In this document: in pieces, positions 11,401-21,135 of the stretch
Numbering within the stretch: the stretch's first letter is position 1
How the letters are laid out: the number at the start of each line of letters is the position of its first letter
DNA from: Streptomyces malaysiensis subsp. samsunensis
GTDB taxonomy: Bacteria > Actinomycetota > Actinomycetes > Streptomycetales > Streptomycetaceae
Direction of reading: 5' to 3'
DNA length: 64,000 nucleotides
NCBI RefSeq assembly: GCF_024519315.1
Contig: NZ_JANIIC010000004.1
Coordinates: 62,001-126,000 of the forward strand
Program-made: the position numbers and the translations under genes
The notes under the pieces: model-generated
Told to the model about the DNA's origin: nothing
Seen by the model: only the letters and a program-made list of their open reading frames with translations
The model's database searches: none

Positions 11401-13379
11401 ACTCCACCCACTACCCGTTCACCTGGGTCGTCACGCCCGGCGACCGGCTCACGGTCAAACTGGAGTACCGCGACGAGGACACCGCGCACGCGCGGCGGCT
11501 CCTGGCGGACTACCTGCGGGTGCTCGACGACCTGGCACGCTCGACCGGACCGGTCGGCGCGCTGCCGGGGGTGGGGCCGCGGCCCCCGCGGGGCGAGCGT
11601 ACGGACATCGGCACCGATACCGTCGTGGACCGGTTCGATCAGGCGGCGGACCGTGCCCCGGAGCGGATCGCGCTCGTCGCCCATGGCTCGGCCATGACCT
11701 TCGCCGAGCTCAGGGACCGCAGCCGCGCCGTGGCGGGTGTGCTCGCCCGGCGTGGCATCGGCCCCGGGGCCACCGTGGGTCTCGCGATCCCGCGCTCCCC
11801 GGACTCGATCGTGGCGCTGTTCGCCGTGTTGCGGGCCGGCGCCGCGTATGTGCCGCTGGAGCTGGACCACCCGGACGAGCGGATCGCCTCGATCGTCGCG
11901 GACGCCCGCCCGGACGTGCTCCTCACCGTGAGCGCGGTGTCGCCCCGGCTGACGGGCGACCTGATCGAGCTGGACCGGCCCCTGCCCGAGGCCGAGCCGT
12001 ATCGGACGTTCGCGCCGGACGACCCGAACCGCCTGCGGCACCCCGCGTACACGATCTACACCTCGGGATCGACCGGGCGGCCCAAGGGCGTGGTGACCGA
12101 GTACGCCGGGCTCACCAACATGCTGATCAACCATCAGCGCCGGATCTTCGCGCCGGTGCTGGCCGAACACGGCCACCGGGTCTTCCGGATCGCGCACACC
12201 GTGTCCTTCGCGTTCGACATGTCCTGGGAGGAGCTGCTGTGGCTCGCCGACGGCCACGAGGTGCACATCTGTGACGAGGAGCTGCGCCGTGACGCCCCCC
12301 GGCTGGCCCAGTACTGCCTCGAGCACGGCATCGACGTCATCAACGTGACCCCGACCTATGCGCAGCAGCTGGTGGCGGAGGGCCTGCTGGACGACCCGGC
12401 ACGGCGGCCGACGCTCGTCCTGCTCGGCGGCGAGGCCGTCACCCCGGCGCTGTGGCGGCGGCTCGCCGAGACCGAGGGGACGGTCGGCTACAACCTGTAC
12501 GGACCCACCGAGTACACCATCAACACCCTGGGTGTCGGCACCTTCGAATGCCAGGACCCGGTGGTGGGCGTGGCCATCGACAACACCGAGGTGTATGTGC
12601 TGGATCCATGGCTGCGGCCGCTGCCGGACGGAGTCCCCGGTGAGCTGTATGTGTCGGGCATCGGCATCGCCCGCGGCTATCTCGGCCAGGCCGCCCGGAC
12701 CGCGCACCGCTTCGTGGCGTGCCCGTTCGGCGCACCCGGCGAGCGGATGTACCGCACCGGGGACCTGGTGGTCCGCCGTCCCGACGGGAATCTGATGTAC
12801 CTGGGCCGCACCGATCAGCAGGTCAAGATCCGGGGCCACCGGGTCGAACCGGGCGAGGTCGAGGCCGCGTTCGCGGCACACCCGGCGGTGCGGTTCGCCG
12901 CCGCGGTCGCCCAGCCCGATCCGCAGGTCGACGGCTCCCACCGGCTGGCCGCCTACCTCGTTCTGGACGGCGCCGACCTGGCGACGGTCGCCGCCGAGGC
13001 GGGCGCCGGGCTGCCGGACTTCCTGCGCCCGACGCACTACGCCCAGGTCGACAGCATCCCGCTGACGGTGAACGGGAAGGCCGACGCCAAGGCGCTGCCC
13101 GAGGCCAAACCGCTGGGCGCGCTGACCACGGCGGGGGAGCGGGGGCCGGAGACCGGGACCGAGACCGTGGTGTGCGAGTTCTTCGCCGAGGCACTGGATC
13201 TGGACGACGACGAGGTGAGCGCGGTGGGCGACTTCGTGTCCCTGGGAGGGCACTCCATGGTGGCGGTGCGGCTGATCGGGCTGCTCCGCCGGGAGTACGG
13301 CCCCGTGATCACGATCCGAGACCTGTTCACCCTGCGCACCCCGGAAGCGATTGCCCGTCACCTTGATGAAAACTCCTGA
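2484..13379 (+). CDS. cchH: Coelichelin nonribosomal peptide synthetase CchH
   Basis: 3631 aa, domain order A-T-E / C-A-T-E / C-A-T. The first ~130 residues are a C-domain-like leftover and linker. A1 ~140-640 ([11 protein letters not shown] at ~285), T1 Ser ~680 in GGDS, E1 ~730-1165 (HHVVIDG), C2 ~1185-1610 (HHIIADG), A2 ~1625-2100, T2 Ser ~2170 in GGDS, E2 ~2220-2600 (HHLAVDA), C3 ~2615-3030 (YHLLLWDG, first His replaced by Tyr), A3 ~3040-3530, T3 Ser ~3589 in GGHS. Specificity codes read by alignment to GrsA: A1 DINYWGGIGK (N5-formyl-N5-hydroxyornithine), A2 DFWNIGMVHK (threonine), A3 DMENLGLINK (N5-hydroxyornithine), as described for S. coelicolor CchH. No thioesterase domain is present. 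GGDS carriers precede the epimerases, as expected. The start follows GGAAGGGA; ATG at 2487 is equally possible. Confidence 0.96.
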   Translation: MMEPSARLVLLTPARLAGVRRRVGGYSDRTIAEACAIGLSYWATGESPEGIDLTPGTLFADVLGWVDNGGAGPAGWRVGADGRSIAAPAGVALADAQLALDDLADFPDRPIGTIGPAGMAARLESLAEWNDTRADRDRPTIVEMFREQARTRPDAVAIVDEHRSLTYRQAAAMSSQLAHHLIDRGLDREQVVGISLDRSADMVIGLLAVVQAGAAFVPLDPRWPAARRAVVIEDAGVVVQLNHSGEHDPGEPEAVAVDLGDWGFGAHPTEGTGITVPGAALAYVIFTSGSTGRPKGAMIRHEAISERLLWQVNEILGFGHDDASLFKAPLSFDISINEIFLPLVCGARLVVLRPGGERDPHHLLSVIAEQRVTFTYLVSSMLDVLLEMAGDSGRLDSLRHVWCGGEVLTPELYERFRGKLDIPLYHGYGPAETTIGVSHVIYRGAAERLSTSIGKANPNTQLYVLDDELRPVPVGVGGELYAGGFLLGRGYVGAPGLTASRFVANPFADDGSRLYRTGDLARFHPDGSLDFLGRADNQIKIRGMRLEIEDVEAGLAEHPGVRHTCVVAKQNAAGGTYLVGYVIPVAGRKDLRADEVTEWAGAHMVEYMVPAHIVVMEEFPLTANGKLDRRALPEPVIGGGPLVPPTTEDERVVCAAVAALLRLDEVGVDQDFFQLGGDSILAISLLSALRDAGLHVTARQIFTHSTVGALAAVASREEVSTVDHRDVATGPVVGSPIVQWLGETTDAIDGFVQSVVVNTPADLTTGALDEILAALVRRHDMLRAKLVRGDGWSFDIPEAGRAVAGWQQSDRPLEECVALATEGLDPAGGVMLRAVWRREARQLVLVAHHVVIDGVSWRVLMEDLATAWRQFASGAPIELPPVGTSFRRWTQLLERAAFDADSAYYRRPLPGTDQPVGRRALSGDDTVACERVRTLPVGPGVTAALLGEIPAKFHAGVNDVLLTALAVTLARWRRDLGQDQTFAHIELEGHGREGRFVAGSAGFEPELSRTVGWFTTLFPVTVDPGAAADFTAPEYLAAALKAVKEDLARVPDNGVSYGALRYLTRTGFDSPAPQVLFNYLGRFDAGESGDWQLSGPTGQLGERRDPRMRLPRALEFNAIAEPAPTGEYELVTTVSWPDGMFTDEDITAIGEYFRETLTALAGLDRGGHSPSDFGLVRLTQADVDALDGPALRDILPLTPLQEGLYFHSVFDDDSAGSYVEQQLLKLDGEVDADRLAAAATRLLTLYPNLAARFVALADGRVVSVLEGGVRAPFTTLDRPGITDAEIREYAERDRRTGFDLATGPLMRYTLIRAGSGRNILVQTVHHIIADGWSVPPMLRALLAEYHTPGTTYPIGGFPDYVRRLAGRDAEESDRVWGEQLADLPGPSLVAEGHTPSDRFADTAVEPADDIDAAVRSAGVPLSVAVHSAWAVTLGSLLHGQDVVFGSTVSGRDADVPGIEDMVGLFINTIPVRARWAATTTAHDLLAAVREHQSAVLPHQHVSLARIGRHAGAGALFDTLVVFDVATDPAALRRPGDTLVITDIVNEGAPHYPLTLVVERVADGRPRFNLIYDGALLREASARTILHTFTRTLTALLTRPDALVDDLAPGNASRPAPISPVTLGALFDAAADRDPAATAVTQCGLDGGSRSLTYGALAEAKHELASALRAAGVGPGTRVAVAVPRSLEQVVALVAVVTAGGAYVPLDLAHPDERLEYILADSAPQVVLVDGEQRDRFTRMLDRAGVSARVLVRGDEPPAGDTTGPEPGWHDPAYVIYTSGSTGRPKGVVVPHSSVVTLLANTRPEMDFGPHDVWVQFHSYAFDFAVWELWGALVHGGELLVPEYGLTRSPVDFHRLVRERGVTVLNQTPSAFYQFIEADRHADEPVTALRRIIFGGEALDPGRLRGWVERYGTGSPELVNMYGITETTVHVTHRVLTDEDFGSGDDVSPIGGPIPGLVTYLLDDRLRPVAPGRVGAIYVAGDQVSLGYLGRPGLTAGRFVADPFAGDGSRMYHTGDLARRTLDGDLEFTGRADDQVQLKGFRVELGEVEAAIRELPGVVDAAVTVADTGDHLVAHIVGRVPRDITGPLSAKLPAHMVPGRNLPVAALPLTVNGKLDRKALAERVAQSAEDQDHTPQAGSDSALAALVDIFAEALPGSAVDADTDFFRAGGDSIVAITVVNRARALGLPIAPRDVFLRRTPRALAGNVATRPPREAAATPARHGDGPLTPTPIILRQREIGGSLARFAQARTLVAAEGVTFADIERAANAVVAAHPVLRLRLRVRHGVWELRTEPEREITVVRADTTDATEAANEAAGRLDPESGHIIAFSWLAASRTLVVTVHHLAVDAVSWLILLDDLATALRGAPLAPPTTSYAEYAEALTLQSTHAIDDLGHWATTLRAPELLPALGESRETTVVLAPDVSDRVTRTAPAALGVGLTELLCGALRTALTHIQPSPTDLAIELERHGRVPALEHHDYTRTVGWFTSIAPVRLTAHTDPVAAAREIAERQPDERGHLAYGLLRYLNPQTAPLLETRPQVLFNYLGRGGESQVPHITGGVGSPYAVEVNAWTDAATGSLHAAFTLADGVPDEITEHWRSALEHIADASATAERTAPVTPLQRGLYFQAQMAGSAGHYVAQSWFTFDRRLDTDALSEAMARVIARHPVVGAGFSTDDDGNPVQVLTPGRRVDVHTVRLSTDAEVEDLRARDRDTGFDPGEPPLIRLTVVRLPDGRDGLLLSYHLLLWDGWSRAIVLRDLFDAYRAVVAGEPFDPAPATPSFEDHARTLAARDTAASERFWAERLAGLPGPTLLAGRAPSLSEEPPRALVHTLSAEGSELLREAARAHGVTLNSVLTGAFGLLLGAHTGRGDAVFGVTVSGREGEGLDGIVGVLLNTVPMWTRARPDDTVGEYLSAVQTARVEAMDHEHLGLGEIQRATGHDTLFDNLFVLQNFLDLDGLAEMNARHGITSVQADDSTHYPFTWVVTPGDRLTVKLEYRDEDTAHARRLLADYLRVLDDLARSTGPVGALPGVGPRPPRGERTDIGTDTVVDRFDQAADRAPERIALVAHGSAMTFAELRDRSRAVAGVLARRGIGPGATVGLAIPRSPDSIVALFAVLRAGAAYVPLELDHPDERIASIVADARPDVLLTVSAVSPRLTGDLIELDRPLPEAEPYRTFAPDDPNRLRHPAYTIYTSGSTGRPKGVVTEYAGLTNMLINHQRRIFAPVLAEHGHRVFRIAHTVSFAFDMSWEELLWLADGHEVHICDEELRRDAPRLAQYCLEHGIDVINVTPTYAQQLVAEGLLDDPARRPTLVLLGGEAVTPALWRRLAETEGTVGYNLYGPTEYTINTLGVGTFECQDPVVGVAIDNTEVYVLDPWLRPLPDGVPGELYVSGIGIARGYLGQAARTAHRFVACPFGAPGERMYRTGDLVVRRPDGNLMYLGRTDQQVKIRGHRVEPGEVEAAFAAHPAVRFAAAVAQPDPQVDGSHRLAAYLVLDGADLATVAAEAGAGLPDFLRPTHYAQVDSIPLTVNGKADAKALPEAKPLGALTTAGERGPETGTETVVCEFFAEALDLDDDEVSAVGDFVSLGGHSMVAVRLIGLLRREYGPVITIRDLFTLRTPEAIARHLDENS

Positions 13380-15066
13380 CACCCAGCGGCCCCGACCGGG
13401 GTCCGACATCCTGCGCACCGCGCTGCGCCGCAACGTCCGCGCCATGGCCTCGGGCACCGTTCTGATGGGCCTGTACCAGGCCGGTGAGACCGCCTTCCCC
13501 ATCGCGCTCGGCCTGATCGTCGAGCACACGATGCGGGACCGGAACCTCGGCGCGCTCGGCCTGTCGATTGCCGCGCTGGCGGTGATCATCACGACGGTGT
13601 CGCTGTCGTGGCGGTTCGGGATGCGGGTCCTCCAGAAGGCCAATACCACCGAGGCGCACCGCTGGCGGGTGAAGGTCGCCGCCTGCGGACTCCAGCCGGT
13701 GGCCAGGGGCACCGACCTGAAGTCCGGCGAGGTGCTGACCATCGCCACCGAGGACGCCGACCAGACCGCGGACATCATCGAGGTGGTGCCGCTGCTGGTC
13801 AGCTCGCTGGTGGCGGTGCTGGTCGCGGCGGTCGCGCTGGGTCTGGCCGACATCCGGCTCGGTCTGCTGGTGCTCGTGGGAACCGTCGCGATCCTGTCGA
13901 TCCTGAGCGTGCTCTCCAAACGGATCGGCACCAGCACCCGTGAGCAGCAGGCCCGGGTGGCGCGGGCGGGGGCCAAGGTCGCGGACCTGATCACCGGCCT
14001 GCGCCCGCTGCACGGTTTCGGCGGCAACCACGCGGCGTTCCGGTCCTATCGGAAGGTCAGCACGGAGGCGAAGCACCAGGCGATCACCGTCGCCAAGGTG
14101 AACGGCGCGTACGCGGGCGCCGCGCTGGCCCTCAACGCGATCCTCGCCGGCGCCGTGACCCTGACGGCGGGCTGGCTGGCGTTCCACGACCTGATCAACA
14201 TCGGGGAACTCGTCATGGCCGTGGGACTGGCGCAGTTCATCATGGAACCGCTCAAGCTGTTCTCGGAGATGCCGAAGTACATCATGATCGCGCGCGCGTC
14301 GGCCGAGCGGATGGCACTGGTGCTGACCGCGCCGCCGGTGATGAACCCGGGGCCGGAGCGCCCGGTCGAAGGGGGAGACCTCGAGATCGACTGCGTCCGG
14401 TACGGAGAGCTGCGGAATCTGGAATTCAAGGTGTCCGCCGGCGAGTTCGTGGCCATGACCGCCTACCAGCCCCGCGCGGCCGCCGAACTCGCGTCGATCC
14501 TGGCGGTGAAGGTGCCGCCCGACGCGTACGAGGGAGCCGTGCGGATCAGCGGGCGGGAGCTCGCGGAGCTGTCGGTCGAGGCGGTCCGCGAGCACATGCT
14601 GGTGAATCCGTACGACGGGGAGATCTTCGCGGGCACCCTGCGCACCAACATCGATCCGTCGGGCGCCGGCCGGATGGTCTCCGAGGCCGTCGAGGCGTCC
14701 ATGCTGACCGATGTGGTCGCCCTCCACCGCGAAGGGCTCGACTACGGCGTCCGCGACCGCGGTGCGAACCTCTCCGGGGGGCAGCGCCAACGGCTGTCGC
14801 TGGCCCGCGCCCTCGCCGCGGACACCGATGTCCTCGTGCTGCACGACCCGACGACGGCCGTCGACGCGGTCACCGAACAGCTCATCGCGCGGGGCGTCGC
14901 GAAGCTGCGCCGGGGCCGCACCACCATCGTGATCACCAGCAGCCCGGCCCTCCTGGACGCCGCCGACCGGGTCCTCGTCCTGGACGACGGCGTCATCGCG
15001 GTCGAGGACACCCATCGGAATCTCCTCGCCACCGACGAGGACTACTGCGCGGCGGTGGCGCGGTGA
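13366..15066 (+). CDS. cchI: ABC half-exporter CchI (intact signature, lost Walker A)
   Basis: 566 aa from the ATG at 13366, which overlaps the end of cchH by 14 nt; an in-frame TTG at 13351 is an alternative. It has an N-terminal exporter membrane domain (~20-310) and a C-terminal ATPase domain. The nucleotide-binding P-loop is gone: the strand that should end in GxxGxGKST reads [18 protein letters not shown] (~359-376). The catalytic Glu after Walker B is replaced (VLVLHDPTT). The signature is canonical ([15 protein letters not shown], ~468). Alone it should not hydrolyse ATP; paired with CchG it supplies the missing signature motif. Its position directly behind the synthetase fits coelichelin export. 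Confidence 0.9.
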   Translation: MKTPDTQRPRPGSDILRTALRRNVRAMASGTVLMGLYQAGETAFPIALGLIVEHTMRDRNLGALGLSIAALAVIITTVSLSWRFGMRVLQKANTTEAHRWRVKVAACGLQPVARGTDLKSGEVLTIATEDADQTADIIEVVPLLVSSLVAVLVAAVALGLADIRLGLLVLVGTVAILSILSVLSKRIGTSTREQQARVARAGAKVADLITGLRPLHGFGGNHAAFRSYRKVSTEAKHQAITVAKVNGAYAGAALALNAILAGAVTLTAGWLAFHDLINIGELVMAVGLAQFIMEPLKLFSEMPKYIMIARASAERMALVLTAPPVMNPGPERPVEGGDLEIDCVRYGELRNLEFKVSAGEFVAMTAYQPRAAAELASILAVKVPPDAYEGAVRISGRELAELSVEAVREHMLVNPYDGEIFAGTLRTNIDPSGAGRMVSEAVEASMLTDVVALHREGLDYGVRDRGANLSGGQRQRLSLARALAADTDVLVLHDPTTAVDAVTEQLIARGVAKLRRGRTTIVITSSPALLDAADRVLVLDDGVIAVEDTHRNLLATDEDYCAAVAR

Positions 15067-15075
15067 ACCAGGCCG

Positions 15076-16176
15076 TCAGCCGAGCGCCCAGGCGACATCC
15101 CGGAGCAGCGCGTGCCGCCAGCCCGCCCGGTCGTGGTCCGAGGCCGAACGGGAAACCCGCACGGTCGCACCGGCCTGTTCGGTGAGGGTCTCGACCGGCT
15201 CGCAATGGGGCAGCATCCGGGTCTCGTGTTCCCCGACGTCGAACGCGATCCGCAGACCGGACAGGTCGGGGCGCTCCCGCAGGCGCGCGGCGATGGTGCC
15301 ACCGGCCGGGCCGCCCAACGGGTCCGCCAGGTCCATGGCGTCGGGCGTCCACCAGAAGGACGCCGACTGACAGGCGACGCGGGACACCAGACCCGGGAAC
15401 TCCAGCGCCGCGTACATCGCGCTCAGCCCGCCGAGGCTCTGCCCGGCGACCACCAGCCGGTCCAGGTCGGCGGGCACGCCGGTGTCCGCCACCAGCGGCA
15501 GCAGTTCGTCCCGGATCCCCTCCCACAGCTCGCGTCGGCACCCGAACTCGGCCGCCCTGTCCTTGGACGGCAGGAAGACGAGTGTGACCGGGGGCATCCC
15601 GCCACTGGCGACGGCCGAGTCGAACGCGGTCATGGCGGGGTGCAGATACAGCCAGTCGTCCCCGTCCAGGAGCAGGACCACGGGCCCGCCGCCGCCCGCC
15701 GGATGGACGCGTACGGTGCGCCGCCCGCCGAGCCGACCGCTGTTCCAGCGGACCCGGGTGAGCGGAACGGGCAGTACGGCGTCGGCACCCATGGCGGGCC
15801 AGTGCGGCTGGGCCGGGGCGTCCGGGGTCGCGGCGATGGACCGGTCACCGCCCGCGCCGACCGGGTTGAACGGGTCGGCGTACGCGGTGCCGTCCACGAG
15901 GAACTGATAGGTCACCCGCAGCCGCGCGGGCATGCGGACCGTGGCGTACCAGCAGTCCGTATCGCCCCAGCGACGCAGGGGGACCGGTTCCGACCAGCTC
16001 TCGAAACCCACGCTCGCCTCAGGTCCGCGCCACAGGAACAGGGTCGCCCAACCGCCGTCCTCGGCCGGTGCCGACACGGGCGTGCCGACCGCGGCCCAGA
16101 ACTCCTCGGTGCCGGGAGTGCCGCGCAGCCCGAATGCCGCGAAGGCGTTCTCCATGTCGGCCGTGACCAGGGGCAT
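15076..16176 (-). CDS. cchJ: Esterase CchJ, enterochelin-esterase-like
   Basis: 366 aa alpha/beta hydrolase of the Fes/IroE type. The N-terminal part (~residues 10-150) resembles the Fes early-set domain. The hydrolase part has a nucleophile elbow GQSLGG (Ser ~245) and a C-terminal His-containing stretch (HDRAGWRHAL). The start at 16176 is chosen because AAGGAG lies 7 nt upstream; a frame extending to 16206 has no such site. It converges on cchI with only 9 nt between stops. In the coelichelin locus this protein has been proposed to act in peptide release or in ferric-siderophore hydrolysis; the sequence does not decide which. It shares an iron-box promoter region with the divergent cchK. Confidence 0.92.
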   Translation of the reverse strand: MPLVTADMENAFAAFGLRGTPGTEEFWAAVGTPVSAPAEDGGWATLFLWRGPEASVGFESWSEPVPLRRWGDTDCWYATVRMPARLRVTYQFLVDGTAYADPFNPVGAGGDRSIAATPDAPAQPHWPAMGADAVLPVPLTRVRWNSGRLGGRRTVRVHPAGGGGPVVLLLDGDDWLYLHPAMTAFDSAVASGGMPPVTLVFLPSKDRAAEFGCRRELWEGIRDELLPLVADTGVPADLDRLVVAGQSLGGLSAMYAALEFPGLVSRVACQSASFWWTPDAMDLADPLGGPAGGTIAARLRERPDLSGLRIAFDVGEHETRMLPHCEPVETLTEQAGATVRVSRSASDHDRAGWRHALLRDVAWALG

Positions 16177-16224
16177 GAACGTCTCCTTGTGAGAGGGAAG
16201 CGGCAAAGGCTAAGCTCCAGTCAG

Positions 16225-16243
16225 TTAGGTCAGCCTAACCTAA
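16225..16243 (+). promoter_or_regulatory. Iron box between divergent cchJ and cchK
   Basis: TTAGGTCAGCCTAACCTAA is a 19-bp inverted repeat that closely follows the DmdR/IdeR/DtxR box. It lies in the 94-bp gap between the divergent starts of cchJ and cchK, so one site can repress both when iron is sufficient. Confidence 0.9.
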
Positions 16244-16270
16244 GGTCAGCGTTCCGAGGAGGCGCCGAGC

Positions 16271-16483
16271 ATGAGCACCAACCCCTTCGACGACAACGAA
16301 GGCCGTTTCCTGGTCCTGGTGAACGACGAGGGCCAGCACTCTCTCTGGCCGTCCTTCGCCGAGGTGCCCGGGGGATGGACGGTCGTCTTCGACGAGAACA
16401 CCCGAGAGGCGTGTCTGGAGTTCATCGAGGCCCACTGGACCGATATGCGCCCCCGGTCCCTCGCGGCATCCGCGGACGGCTGA
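16271..16483 (+). CDS. cchK: MbtH-like protein CchK
   Basis: 70 aa, the usual MbtH length. It shows the family marks: [19 protein letters not shown] near the N-terminus, HSLWP, and WTDMRP near the C-terminus. MbtH proteins bind NRPS adenylation domains and are often needed for their activity or solubility, so this should serve CchH. A strong GAGGAGG lies 8 nt before the ATG. An iron box sits 28 nt upstream of the start. Confidence 0.96.
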   Translation: MSTNPFDDNEGRFLVLVNDEGQHSLWPSFAEVPGGWTVVFDENTREACLEFIEAHWTDMRPRSLAASADG

Positions 16484-16529
16484 TCCGCCGCCGTAGCGAA
16501 CCACCCGGCGTCCAGGAGAGCCTTGGCAG

Positions 16530-18107
16530 ATGCTCTGTACCAGACTGACGAACGCCCGCTTCCTCACCATGGACCCCGACCACCCCGTCGCCCACGACCT
16601 GGGCATCTGGCGGGGCCGGATCGTCGGCCTGGACGAGGCGGTGACCTCGCTGCCCGCACATGAGGTGATCGACCTCCAGGGCGCCACCGTGCTGCCCGGG
16701 TTCATCGACGCCCATGTCCATCTGGCCTGGACCGGCTTCAAGGAGAAGACCCCGAGCATCGCGGGCCGTACGGGGATCGACGAGGTGCTCGCCGTCGTGG
16801 AGGAGGCCGTCACCCGGAAGGGCTCGCCCGGCGCCTGGGTGAGCATCGCCGGCTATGACCAGCGGGCCCTCGGCCGTCATCTGACCGCCGCCGAACTGGA
16901 CACGGTCAGCCATGGCCACAAGGTGTTCATGCTGCACGACTCCGGGCACGGCTGCGTCGTCAACACCGCCGTTCTCGATCTGCTCCCCGCCGGCACCCCG
17001 CATGACAGCGGCTTCCTCGCCGAGGGCGCCATGGGCGCCGCCCGCGCCCTGCGACTGCCGTACTCCCAGGAGGAATTGGCCCGGGCGATCGGACGGGCCG
17101 CTCGCACCTGTCTGGCCGAGGGCGTCACCGCCTGCGCCGAAGCGGGCATCGGGGGCACCCTCTTCGGCCACAGCCCGGTCGAGCTGGGCGCGTATCAACT
17201 CGCCTCCGAAAAGGGCCTGTTGCCGCTGCGCGTTCAGCTCATGGTCTCCGCGGACCGGCTGCGCCCGGTCGCCGCACACGAGGCCGACGGCATTCCCCGC
17301 GCCCTCGACCTCGGTCTGCGCACCGGGTTCGGCGGCGACCGGCTCTCCGTGGGCGCGCTGAAGATCTACACCGACGGCGGCATGATGGCCCGGACCGCCG
17401 CGCTCGGCAGCCCGTACGAAGGGCTGGACCACTCCGGTCAGTTGCAGGACGATCCGGATGTGCTCGCGGACACGATCGTGGACGGCCATCTCGCCGGGTG
17501 GCAACTGGCCGTCCACGCGATCGGCGACCGCGCGGCCGATGTCGCCCTGGACGCCCTGGAACGGGCCCAGCGCCTCCGCCCGCGCCCCGGCGCCCGGCAC
17601 CGCGTCGAGCACGCCGGCTTGATCCGCCCCGACCAGCTCCCGCGCTTCGCGCGGCTCGGCGTCAGCGCGGTCGTCCAGCCCAACTTCCTGCGCTACTTCG
17701 GCGACGACTACGCGGCGATCATGGGCGAGGAGCGGGCCCCGTGGCTCTACCGGGGCAGGGCGTTCCTGGACCACGGCATCACGCTCGTCGGCAGCTCCGA
17801 CCGCCCCGTCACGGACGGATCCCCGCTGCGAGCCATCCAGTTCATGGTCGAGCGCGCCTCCGAGTCCGGCCGGCTGATCGGCCCGGACGAGGGCATCACC
17901 GTCGACGAGGCCCTGCGCGCCTACACCGTCGCCGGCGCCTTCGCCTGCCACTGGGAGGACAGCCTGGGCAGCCTCACCCCGGGCAAGCTGGCCGACCTGG
18001 TGGTGCTCGGCGACGACCCCCGGCGCGTCGATATGTCGCGCATCGGGGACATCGAGGTGGTGACGACATACGTCGACGGCCGCGAGAGCGGGAAATCGGC
18101 GTCCTGA
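16530..18107 (+). CDS. YtcJ-like metal-dependent amidohydrolase
   Basis: 525 aa member of the amidohydrolase superfamily (Amidohydro_3/YtcJ group). It has the N-terminal beta-sandwich start (TNARFLTMDPDHP), the metal-binding HxH in GFIDAHVHL (~residue 73), a later His in VHAIGDRAAD (~330), EHAG (~358), and the catalytic Asp in GSSDRPVTDG (~427). The C-terminal strand ends GKLADLVVLGDDPR. Members hydrolyse amide or carbamoyl bonds of varied small molecules, and the substrate cannot be told from sequence. It starts 47 nt after cchK but has no evident tie to siderophore synthesis. AGGAG stands ~14 nt before the ATG, a long spacing. Confidence 0.88.
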   Translation: MLCTRLTNARFLTMDPDHPVAHDLGIWRGRIVGLDEAVTSLPAHEVIDLQGATVLPGFIDAHVHLAWTGFKEKTPSIAGRTGIDEVLAVVEEAVTRKGSPGAWVSIAGYDQRALGRHLTAAELDTVSHGHKVFMLHDSGHGCVVNTAVLDLLPAGTPHDSGFLAEGAMGAARALRLPYSQEELARAIGRAARTCLAEGVTACAEAGIGGTLFGHSPVELGAYQLASEKGLLPLRVQLMVSADRLRPVAAHEADGIPRALDLGLRTGFGGDRLSVGALKIYTDGGMMARTAALGSPYEGLDHSGQLQDDPDVLADTIVDGHLAGWQLAVHAIGDRAADVALDALERAQRLRPRPGARHRVEHAGLIRPDQLPRFARLGVSAVVQPNFLRYFGDDYAAIMGEERAPWLYRGRAFLDHGITLVGSSDRPVTDGSPLRAIQFMVERASESGRLIGPDEGITVDEALRAYTVAGAFACHWEDSLGSLTPGKLADLVVLGDDPRRVDMSRIGDIEVVTTYVDGRESGKSAS

Positions 18108-18121
18108 GCATCCCGTCATCA

Positions 18122-18156
18122 GGGACCTTCGACCCCGGCCCTGGACTGTTCGGCCC
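18122..18156 (+). promoter_or_regulatory. Weak GGGCC-type palindromes upstream of ctaD
   Basis: GGGACCTTCGACCC (18122-18135) and GGACTGTTCGGCCC (18143-18156) both fit the half-site / 4-nt spacer / half-site form seen before other genes of the respiratory block, with two mismatches in the second. They lie about 120-150 bp before the oxidase gene. Treated as candidate OsdR/DevR-type boxes; inference only. Confidence 0.4.
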
Positions 18157-18273
18157 TGTGCGGCCATTGCCCGACCGATGATCATGTGACGAGTCGGAAA
18201 GAGCGGCGGCTTTCTCGAGCGCCCTCTTTCCGGCTGTTTCGGAAATGATCAGAGAGACGGAGGGCACGGCTCG

Positions 18274-19950
18274 GTGGACGGACTGAGTACAAACGGGAAC
18301 CAGGTCGGGGGAACCGCTCCCGGAACCGATTCCCAGCCGTCGCGCAGACATGTCCTGGTGGAGTGGCTGACGACGACCGATCACAAAAGAATCGGCACGC
18401 TGTATCTGGTCTCGGCATTCGTCTTCTTTCTCGTCGGCGGGCTGATGGCGCTGGTCATGCGGGCCGAGTTGGCGCGCCCGGGGACGCAGTTGGTGTCGAA
18501 CGAGCAGTACAACCAGGCATTCACGATGCATGGCTCGGTCATGCTGCTGCTCTTCGCGATGCCTCTGTTCACCGGCTTCGCCAACTGGATCATGCCGCTC
18601 CATATCGGGGCACCGGACGTGGCTTTTCCCCGTCTGAACATGCTCGCCTACTGGCTGTTCCTGTTCGGCTCGCTGATCGCCGCAGCCGGATTCCTCACCC
18701 CTCAGGGCGCCGCCGACTTCGGCTGGTTTCTGTATGCGCCCCTTTCGGATGCCATCCACTCACCCGGTGTCGGCTCCGATATGTGGATCATGGGCGTGAC
18801 GCTCTCCGGCTTCGGTTCCATCCTGGGCGCGGTCAACTTCATCACCACGATCACCTGTATGCGAGCTCCGGGTATGACGATGTTCCGCATGTCCATCTTC
18901 ACCTGGAACGTGCTGCTGACCTCGGTGTTGATCCTGATTGTCTTCCCGGTGCTGGCCGCCGCGCTCCTCGCGCTGGAATGCGACCGCAAGTTCGGATCGC
19001 ATATCTTCGACCCGGCCAATGGCGGTGCTCTGCTGTGGCAGCATCTGTTCTGGTTCTTCGGCCACCCCGAGGTCTATATTCTCGCGCTGCCGTTCTTCGG
19101 CATCGTCTCCGAGGTCATCCCGGTGTTCTCGCGCAAGCCCATGTTCGGCTATATCTCGCTGATCGCCGCCACGATCTCGATCGCCGGGCTTTCGGTGACG
19201 GTGTGGGCCCACCATATGTATGTCACCGGTGGTGTGCTGTTGCCGTTCTTCTCGTTTATGACGTTCCTCATCGCGGTGCCCACCGGCATCAAGTTCTTCA
19301 ACTGGATCGGCACGATGTGGAAGGGGTCGCTGTCCTTCGAGGCGCCGATGCTCTGGGCCACCGGCTTCCTGGTCACCTTCACCTTCGGCGGTTTGACCGG
19401 TGTGATCCTGGCGTCACCGCCGATGGACTTTCATGTATCGGACTCCTACTTCGTCGTCGCGCACTTCCACTACACGCTGTTCGGTACCGTGGTCTACGCG
19501 ATGTTCGCCGGATTCCACTTCTGGTGGCCGAAGTTCACCGGAAAGATGCTCGACGACCGGCTTGGAAAGATAACGTTCTGGACCCTCACCGTCGGGTTCC
19601 ACCTCACCTTCCTCGTGCAGCACTGGCTGGGCGCCGAGGGCATGCCCCGTCGATACGCGGACTATCTCGCGGCCGATGGTTTCACCGCCCTCAACACACT
19701 CTCTTCCATCGGCTCGTTCCTCCTCGGCCTTTCGGTCCTGCCGTTCTTCTACAACGTCTGGAAGACCGCCAGATACGGCAAGCCGGTCGAGGCGGACGAC
19801 CCCTGGGGATACGGACGCTCCCTGGAGTGGGCCACCTCGTGCCCGCCGCCGCGGCACAACTTCACCAGGCTGCCCCGGATCCGCAGCGAATCCCCGGCCT
19901 TCGACCTGCACCATCCGGAGATCCGCGAGCTCGAGGCCACCCAGCGCTGA
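18274..19950 (+). CDS. ctaD: Cytochrome c oxidase subunit I (aa3 type), stand-alone copy
   Basis: 558 aa, about 12 membrane helices. Haem-copper ligands are all present: haem a His in FTMHGSVM, the CuB site GHPEVYIL with the cross-linkable Tyr and the D-channel Glu, the His pair in VWAHHMY, and haem a3/a His in [10 protein letters not shown]. It is terminal oxidase subunit I, reducing O2 with electrons from cytochrome c in the plasma membrane. No subunit II, III or IV gene lies nearby, so it must borrow partners from the main cox locus, or it is a condition-specific replacement for the housekeeping copy. It starts with GTG after GACGGAGG. Its place at the edge of the hypoxia block suggests a role under low oxygen. 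Confidence 0.96.
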   Translation: MDGLSTNGNQVGGTAPGTDSQPSRRHVLVEWLTTTDHKRIGTLYLVSAFVFFLVGGLMALVMRAELARPGTQLVSNEQYNQAFTMHGSVMLLLFAMPLFTGFANWIMPLHIGAPDVAFPRLNMLAYWLFLFGSLIAAAGFLTPQGAADFGWFLYAPLSDAIHSPGVGSDMWIMGVTLSGFGSILGAVNFITTITCMRAPGMTMFRMSIFTWNVLLTSVLILIVFPVLAAALLALECDRKFGSHIFDPANGGALLWQHLFWFFGHPEVYILALPFFGIVSEVIPVFSRKPMFGYISLIAATISIAGLSVTVWAHHMYVTGGVLLPFFSFMTFLIAVPTGIKFFNWIGTMWKGSLSFEAPMLWATGFLVTFTFGGLTGVILASPPMDFHVSDSYFVVAHFHYTLFGTVVYAMFAGFHFWWPKFTGKMLDDRLGKITFWTLTVGFHLTFLVQHWLGAEGMPRRYADYLAADGFTALNTLSSIGSFLLGLSVLPFFYNVWKTARYGKPVEADDPWGYGRSLEWATSCPPPRHNFTRLPRIRSESPAFDLHHPEIRELEATQR

Positions 19951-20005
19951 GCGGACCGCCGTGGTCCGGCCGCCCGATCCCTGGTGTCCGACGAAGGAGA
20001 GTGCC

Positions 20006-20584
20006 ATGTCCCATGCCGTTCTCGCCCTGGCCGCCGCGGTGTTCTGCGCCGCCGGCTGTGTCTGGTCCCTGCCCGCGGTGGCGGACGTACGGGCCCGCGA
20101 GGACCGGCCGCGGTCCCGGCGGATCGCGGCGGCCGGGTGCCTGACCGGTTGGGGCACGGTGGCGCTTCTGGTACCGCTGCTGCTCGCGCCGGTGTCCTGG
20201 AAGGGCATCGGCGCCGTGGCCGTGACGGGCGCGGCCACGGCCACGGCGCTGGCCGCCCGGTCCCGCGTCCAGCGGGCACATGAACTCCGGGAGGCCGAGG
20301 AACACTGGGTGGCCTGGGGGTACGGTGTCCCGGTCCGGCCCGCTCCGGCACCGTCCCGCGCCTTCCTCGTATGGCTGCTGCCCGGACTCGTCGTGGCGAC
20401 CGCGGTGGCGACCGCGATCCTCTGGAGCGGGCAGGCGGACCTGGGCCGTACGGCTGCCGCGGCCTTGACCGCGGCGGGCATCGTCAGCGTGTTCCTCGCC
20501 CTCGCCCTCGCCATCGTCGACCCGGCCGCGGGACACGCCGCGCGGCGCGGCGAAGCGCCCAGGGGCCGCCCCGGCCGTAGGTGA
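20006..20584 (+). CDS. Small multi-helix membrane protein, unknown function
   Basis: 192 aa, start fixed by GAAGGAGA 6-8 nt upstream of the ATG. It has four likely membrane helices (about residues 2-22, 46-75, 115-138 and 145-170) separated by a basic cytoplasmic loop rich in Arg, and a basic tail. I do not recognise a family. It lies 55 nt after ctaD on the same strand and may be cotranscribed, which would make an accessory role for the oxidase possible, but nothing in the sequence proves it. Confidence 0.7.
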   Translation: MSHAVLALAAAVFCAAGCVWSLPAVADVRAREDRPRSRRIAAAGCLTGWGTVALLVPLLLAPVSWKGIGAVAVTGAATATALAARSRVQRAHELREAEEHWVAWGYGVPVRPAPAPSRAFLVWLLPGLVVATAVATAILWSGQADLGRTAAAALTAAGIVSVFLALALAIVDPAAGHAARRGEAPRGRPGRR

Positions 20585-20670
20585 TCTCCGCGCCGGGATC
20601 GCCGGGCGGGCGACGGTCATCCGCACCCCCGGCAACCGCGCGCCGCCGGAGGGGAGGGCCCGGACCGCGG

Positions 20671-21135
20671 TCAGGAGTCGTCGGCCTCATCGGCGGCGGT
20701 GAGCCGGACGCCGGTGATCAGGTCGGGACGGATGCGCACCGCGTAGTCCATGGTCCGCTTCACCCAGGGGCTGAGCAGGTCCTGGTAGCGGGCCAGCTCC
20801 TCCGGGTCGGTCACCAGGTGAGCGTAGCCGGTGACCACGACGCTCCAGCCGAGGTGTGTGTCGGGGTCGATGGAGTCGGCCTCGTATGCCACCACGACGC
20901 CGCGCTCGTCGGCCTGCCCGGCGCGCGCGGTCAGGGCCGCGCCCTCGTGGGTGCGGATGACGATGTCGCCGCCCACCAGGACGTGGTTGACCGGGCGGAT
21001 CGTCGGCAGCGCGTGGCGGGTGAAGACGATCCTTCCGAAGGACGCGCTGCCCAGCAGCCGCAGGGCTTCGTCGCTGTCCAACTCGATGCTCCGGCGCGGT
21101 CCGGCGGGGACGGCCTGGGGGGTGTCGATGGTCAT
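20671..21135 (-). CDS. Pyridoxamine 5'-phosphate oxidase-like flavin-binding protein
   Basis: 154 aa from the ATG at 21135 (a GTG about 33 nt further upstream is in frame). It has the split-barrel PPOX pattern: a Glu-Leu/Asp start ([36 protein letters not shown]), where the conserved [11 protein letters not shown] and P.I.PVN stretches are typical, followed by [15 protein letters not shown]. Such proteins bind FMN, F420 or haem; several belong to the mycobacterial DosR regulon. It is divergent from the response-regulator gene, and the shared 443-bp gap holds several GGGCC-type palindromes. Confidence 0.85.
   Translation of the reverse strand: MTIDTPQAVPAGPRRSIELDSDEALRLLGSASFGRIVFTRHALPTIRPVNHVLVGGDIVIRTHEGAALTARAGQADERGVVVAYEADSIDPDTHLGWSVVVTGYAHLVTDPEELARYQDLLSPWVKRTMDYAVRIRPDLITGVRLTAADEADDS

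Noticed and set aside
9468..14027. 4.6-kb open frame on the minus strand opposite cchH and cchI
   Set aside because: Same codon-bias shadow; the plus strand carries clear NRPS motifs throughout.
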